Assembly (NCBI GenBank): GCA_007922305.1
Contig: ML677366.1
Location: 16,592,338-16,656,337 of the forward strand
DNA: 64,000 nucleotides
Source: Dermatemys mawii
Taxonomy: Eukaryota > Chordata > Testudines > Dermatemydidae
Direction: 5' to 3'
Below, piece by piece: positions 59,601-64,000 of the stretch. The first letter of the stretch is position 1. Every line of letters begins with the position of its first letter. The notes beneath the pieces are model-generated. The model made no database searches, was not told the origin of the DNA, and saw only the letters and a list, made by a program, of their open reading frames with translations. A program made the translations under genes and the position numbers.

Positions 59601-61990
59601 AGTGCTCCCTAAGCCAGTACAATTCTCCAGAACTCAAAAAATGTCCTATGACAGTCTTTGAATGGGTAAGAAGGGATGCCAATGCGAACAGCAACTTTAT
59701 TATGAGCGTATTTTTAATAGAAAAAATTAACAGAACAAAAAGGAAGTCAGGAAGGAATATTAAAATGCTCCAAAATTCAATTTCCTGCATTGTATACCAG
59801 ACCTGTAACAACTGGATGTTGCTGCAGAATAACCTAGTGGTCTTGTGTGAATACTGGTCACATTAACAGATACATCCAAATTTATAAGAGAGAGATATAG
59901 CTTTGTTTTTATTAAATTCTTATACCTTACCAGTACAGCTCCCTCTCTTTAAATACTCCCCATCAGTCACATCTGATACATAAGATCACATTCAAATTGG
60001 AATACTGTGAAAAATTACCATTATGCTGAACACAGTTGAAATGAATAAGCAATACATGTAGATTATCAAATATTGCTGAGAAACTAAATAGTACAAATCT
60101 AACTTGCTTGCTAATGGAAGTGTGAGAAGACTTATGACCTTATACCCAGCAATTAAACAAGAAATAGTCATTAGCTTGGGGACAAGCTTAATTCTCACTG
60201 CAGAACTTCACCTTAATAGCTCATCATTTCAGCTGAAAAAAACCAAGAAGCTTATATTTTTATCAATACATATTAATGACTGTAAGCATCTACAGTTTTC
60301 ATTAAAAACATTGAAATAATGATTTCTGTTTAAATAGCCAATTATTTTAAATATGAAAAAGATTTTCCAGTTTAAATACTATAACTTTACACAGCATAAG
60401 TCACTTGCAAAAAATTTTTTGCTTAAATAATTAATTTTAGCTGAAGAATAGAAAGCTTTTAACTTGAAGTGCATTTTCCTCAATTCCTTTTATCTGTGTG
60501 ATATGCATGTGTAAGGGAAAGTCAGTACAGAGAAAAATGGTGTGAAAGTAGCTAGCATCTTATAAAAATACCTCTTTTGGGGGGGTATAATTTATGCTAC
60601 AGTTCTAAAACACAGGGAAGTTTAAGTTCCCTTGATATCTTCATCTTTGCTCCTAAGCCAAACGATCACAGTATTAAATTCCACACAAATATTGCACAAA
60701 TCAGTCTTGGTGGTGTTCTTGAACTGTTTCAATAAGCCTTAGAGCTATCACGCATTATCCCATGATTCAAAGCTTTAACCTTGAGGGAAAAATACACAAA
60801 ACAGCTTCTGATTTTATCCTACTGAATACAGCATTGTAAATACTAGAACACTTATTCGATAAACATGATAGAACAGCCCTCTGAAGTGTGTACGCCTTAT
60901 TTGCCATATTTACAGTATAGTAAATGGCCTCAGTGAAAACTATTTTAAAATGCAAAATACCACTAACTACCCTAATATTTTTACTGAATCTACTCATAAG
61001 GGTTTTTATTTTTTGTTTGTTCCTTTGTTTTAAGACAATACAGGGATGATAGTAGCTTTATGGAAAAGAATAACTTGTTTATTATGCAGGAGGTATAGTC
61101 TCTTTAAAACTAAAATATTTGTTTTGGGCCATCTACTGATATTAAGATTTAAAAAAAAAAAAATCAAAGAAACTTGCTAGGACTTAAAAATAATTCCAGG
61201 AGTTTATAAAGTTCAGAAGGTATGAATTCTCCTCCTATTTCACAAAGAAAACTTAGTTGTGTGTACAAATGCCCTCCCATCCACACTAAATGTAACCAGT
61301 ACCGGATGGCATAGATTTGCAGCATGTAGCAAACATTCCACAGGACACAACGTCTTTTCACAGCATTAAGCAAAAGATCTGGTTCATTGACAAAGATTCC
61401 AGTGTGTGAATATGCTGAGATACCTGTGTACTTCAGAATATTTTTAGCCAGAGTCCTCTGCTTCCCTTTTACAGGGAAAAGACGAGGGCAGTGGTGAGGT
61501 GGAAAAACATCTCACGATTTTTCTCCTCCTATTATTTTGCTTTTCAATAAATTTCATTTTAGGACAAAATACACCATAAGCTACATGAATCAAAACCCCA
61601 GCTTTCACACATGGTAGAAAGTACAAAATAGCAAATGTCCCTAAAGATGACCTACAATAGTTATGATTAAGAAAACATACATATTTAAAACATATAGGGA
61701 TGAACATGTTGCTGATCTGATAGCATCACTGTCAGGACACGTCAATGGAACACAGAATTACCTGACAAAGAAGAGAATTGCACACTAAAATATTCTTTAG
61801 ATCTCTATTCTCCCTGAAAATCTTTAACTGTTAGTCAAATCTTGAAGTCCTGACTCAGTCTATTGGGAAACTGTGGAGTCAAAACAGGCTGACGAGCCAA
61901 GAGAACATAAGTGACATCCAGCTCTATACTTCCTTTACATCAAATGTATTCAGCACCATCTCCCAGTTCTCTCCATCTCTAGCTGACATG
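56640..61990. other. Unique-looking intronic sequence
   Basis: About 5.4 kb of AT-rich intron. The 146-codon minus frame at 59371-59811 has a hydrophobic N-terminal half and no family I recognise. A TTTACACCA-family scrap sits at 57940-58005. An A-run lies at 61149-61163. No exon recognised. Confidence 0.45.
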
Positions 61991-62001
61991 AGTACCTAGA
62001 T

Positions 62002-62210
62002 CAGGCCTGCACAACGTGCGGCCCACGAGACCATATGCGGCCCACACAGGCTCACTGTGCTGCCTGTGAGGGGTGAGTAGGGGTGGGGCAAACCAAGTGG
62101 TGGGGTGGGGGGAAGCGGATGGGAGCAGGGCGAGGGAGGGGCTTTTTGGCCCGCAGCTGGGTTTTTTGCAGTAATATGGCCCTCGTTGCTTTCCGAGTTG
62201 TGCAGGCCTG
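62002..62210 (+). mobile_element. Non-autonomous hAT with exact 8-bp TSD
   Basis: Perfect 14-bp terminal inverted repeats, CAGGCCTGCACAAC (62002-62015) and GTTGTGCAGGCCTG (62197-62210). Identical octamers ACCTAGAT flank it (61994-62001 and 62211-62218). The 209-bp GC-rich body, with GTGCGGCCCACGAGACCATA and TTGGCCCGCAGCTGGG, matches the inverted copy at 22298-22488. No transposase. Confidence 0.95.
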
Positions 62211-62219
62211 ACCTAGATG

Positions 62220-64000
62220 AAGAACAGCTGGCTAAAGCTGAACATAGGCAAGGCGGTGGTGATACTGGCTGGAAACTGTAAACAATTCAGAGAACTTTTC
62301 TCTTCTATTATACCCGTCACTACCATGGGCTTTTGCCTTCTGATTAAGTCAGCCTGCAGCCTTGAAGTCCTTGGGATTCCTCAATGTTACTAGATTGCCA
62401 GATATTCGCAAGCAGCAGAACACTCTCCCTTCATCGCAGCTAGCCAGAGGACTGAGCCCCTAACCTATCAGAGCCAGAACTGGCCCTGCTGATCCACACA
62501 TTAATGACTTCCAGAGTTGGTTATTGCAATGCACAGACAGAGCTCGGAATGAATCTACACATCCCAAATGGCTCCAGCCACCACAAAAGCAACAGAGCTA
62601 AATGAGGGGAGTTTGGGAGGAAAAAGGGGACTTATATACAATCTGATCTATTATAAGGAATGGAAGAAAAGTGAGTGAAATGAAAAAGTATAGCACAGAA
62701 ACAGATGCAAAAAGTTACAAAGCTGTTTGACAGTGTTACAATGGAGTACACAATAAACACTATACGACTGTTTAATTTCTTTACACTGCAGGACATGTGG
62801 CAATACCACAATCTTAGAACCTGGCTATTAGGTTAGTCCTCAGGAGAGGTGGGGTTGAATGACCTTATCAAGTCCTGATGGTTATGATAAAAAGAAAAAT
62901 AATTTGAATATTTATGCTAGTTTAAAATGTTTTAGGTAGTGAATTACTATTTCTTTTTTTCACACTATAGGAAGCATGTAAAGTAACAAGAAGTGTTTGG
63001 TGCTGCACATATTTTACTAATGAACCTTACAAAGGAATGGCTGTTAAAAGGAGGAAATCATTTCTGATGCTGCACATTTTTATTTGAATCTATCACAGTC
63101 CACATATTGCACAAAAGTTGGTGCTACAGTTAGTATCAATAGAATACTATTGGTGGGGGAGGGAAACTAAGGCTGATGGTATGTAGTACTTTTTAGTATG
63201 AAATTTTATTAGCGACACTGGGAGCCCTAGTGTGAACAGGCAGCTGGTTTGTAATTGTAACCTTCAAGGTGAAATCCTGATCTCATTGAAGTCAGTCGCA
63301 GAACTCCGACTTGACTTCAATGGGGCCAGAATTTTGCCCTTAGTCCTGCTCTGAACAGACTTTCAAGACAGTGTTAACATCCATGACAGTGGATGCCCTT
63401 TCTACACCAGTGCCCCAACCCTGCCAACACCAGTGCAAATGGTATTAGCAATGCTGGTAACATTTTAGAAAGTTACCCTAGTATAGATAGTGATTAAAGG
63501 GCTAATTAGTGTAGGAAAGATTTTTTTTTCATTTGTGGGGGAGATTTTTCCTGAACTGACATCAGAACTGTCTCATTTGCAAATGTATACAGAAATCTCT
63601 AGATGAAAACTTGAACTTACCCTTAAATTAATAAAAGCCCATTATTTTCTCATGAAAAAAATATGGACGTGTTGGGATCCTCCTTATTCCCATCTTCTAA
63701 AGTTGGAATCATATTGACTAGTAATATCCTGGGAGTTCTCTAAAATGGGAGGTAAGGGAAAGTTTGGAAGCTGCTTCAGATTTTTGGATAAGATTTTTAT
63801 GGTGTTTATCATAATCAGGTGATTTCAGACTTCTTGGGATAACATGGTGTCACGTCCACAAATGACGTGGGAAAGCTTAAGAAGGTGGAAATAGATTCTC
63901 CCATGTTTTTCCAAGTGAAGATGGTACAGTATCTATATTTCTTTCAAGTGTAAACAATCCTAAATGGACTGCACTGTGGCTGACTAGTTATAAAAAGCTC
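62220..64000. other. Intronic sequence to window end
   Basis: Mostly unique-looking. GTGGGGTTGAATGACCTTATCAAG (about 62849-62872) resembles a worn SINE/CR1 tail. GAAATCCTGATCTCATTGAAGTC... GGGGCCAGAATTTTGCCC (about 63272-63340) is a scrap of the dispersed repeat listed at 13684. No exon 1 or CpG island was found. Confidence 0.45.

Larger units (their letters stand above)
6926..64000 (-). other. PDE8A: PDE8A intron 1, 3' part (>57 kb, incomplete)
   Basis: Everything from the acceptor of the 57-nt exon to the window end is upstream of exon 2 in transcription order. I could not find the first coding exon, which in this family starts MGCAPS and is usually very GC-rich, nor a CpG island promoter, so exon 1 must lie beyond 64000. 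A long first intron is normal for PDE8A. The contents are itemised below. The one segment that could be coding is 49146-49344. Confidence 0.8.

Noticed and set aside
59371..59811. 146-codon minus-strand frame with hydrophobic N-terminal half
   Set aside because: The hydrophobic stretch comes from T-rich sequence. There is no signal peptide context, no family match and no splice context.
1..64000. CRISPR array, operon, toxin-antitoxin or phage-defence system
   Set aside because: The split vertebrate gene and amniote repeats rule out a prokaryotic window, and no regularly spaced direct repeats were seen.

Overview
This is vertebrate nuclear DNA, almost certainly from a turtle; a crocodilian is the next best guess. 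The evidence is AT-rich, gene-poor sequence with GT-AG introns, one recognisable vertebrate gene split into small exons, and a repeat load of CR1-type LINEs, MIR-like SINEs, hAT and TcMar non-autonomous elements and palindromic MITEs of the kinds I associate with chelonian genomes. There are no operons, ribosome binding sites, tRNA or rRNA genes, CRISPR arrays or phage genes. Almost all open reading frames here are chance or repeat-derived. The only recognised gene is on the minus strand: a PDE8-family cAMP phosphodiesterase, best matched to PDE8A. Two consecutive coding exons are visible. The first (6869-6925, 57 nt, phase 0 at both ends) encodes the short link before the REC domain. The second (3234-3424, 191 nt) encodes the first half of the REC domain. 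In transcription order the window therefore contains the last >57 kb of intron 1 (64000 down to 6926), exon 2, intron 2 (6868-3425), exon 3, and the start of intron 3 (3233-1). The first exon, promoter, PAS domain and catalytic HD domain lie outside. Layout: 1-3.2 kb is intron 3 with an intact-ended hAT element. 3.4-6.9 kb is intron 2 with two MIR-like SINEs, a palindromic MITE and a decayed LINE reverse transcriptase. 7-64 kb is intron 1, a patchwork of unique AT-rich sequence and dated insertions. Several insertions keep clear target-site duplications: hAT elements at 2.2, 30.6, 53.6 and 62.0 kb with exact 8-bp copies and one at 22.3 kb with one mismatch; a TcMar-type element at 19.9 kb flanked by TA; and two fold-back retroposon-like elements at 26.7 and 36.1 kb with 12-13 bp copies. 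53.3-55.8 kb is a dense cluster of several elements. The most interesting unexplained item is a minus-strand open segment at 49146-49344 with a good acceptor, 66 open codons and a phase-0 donor, inside intron 1 on the gene's own strand. It could be an unannotated alternative exon or the exon of a separate transcript. I found no sign of a novel multi-gene system in this window; most of what is worth a second look is repeat architecture plus that candidate exon.
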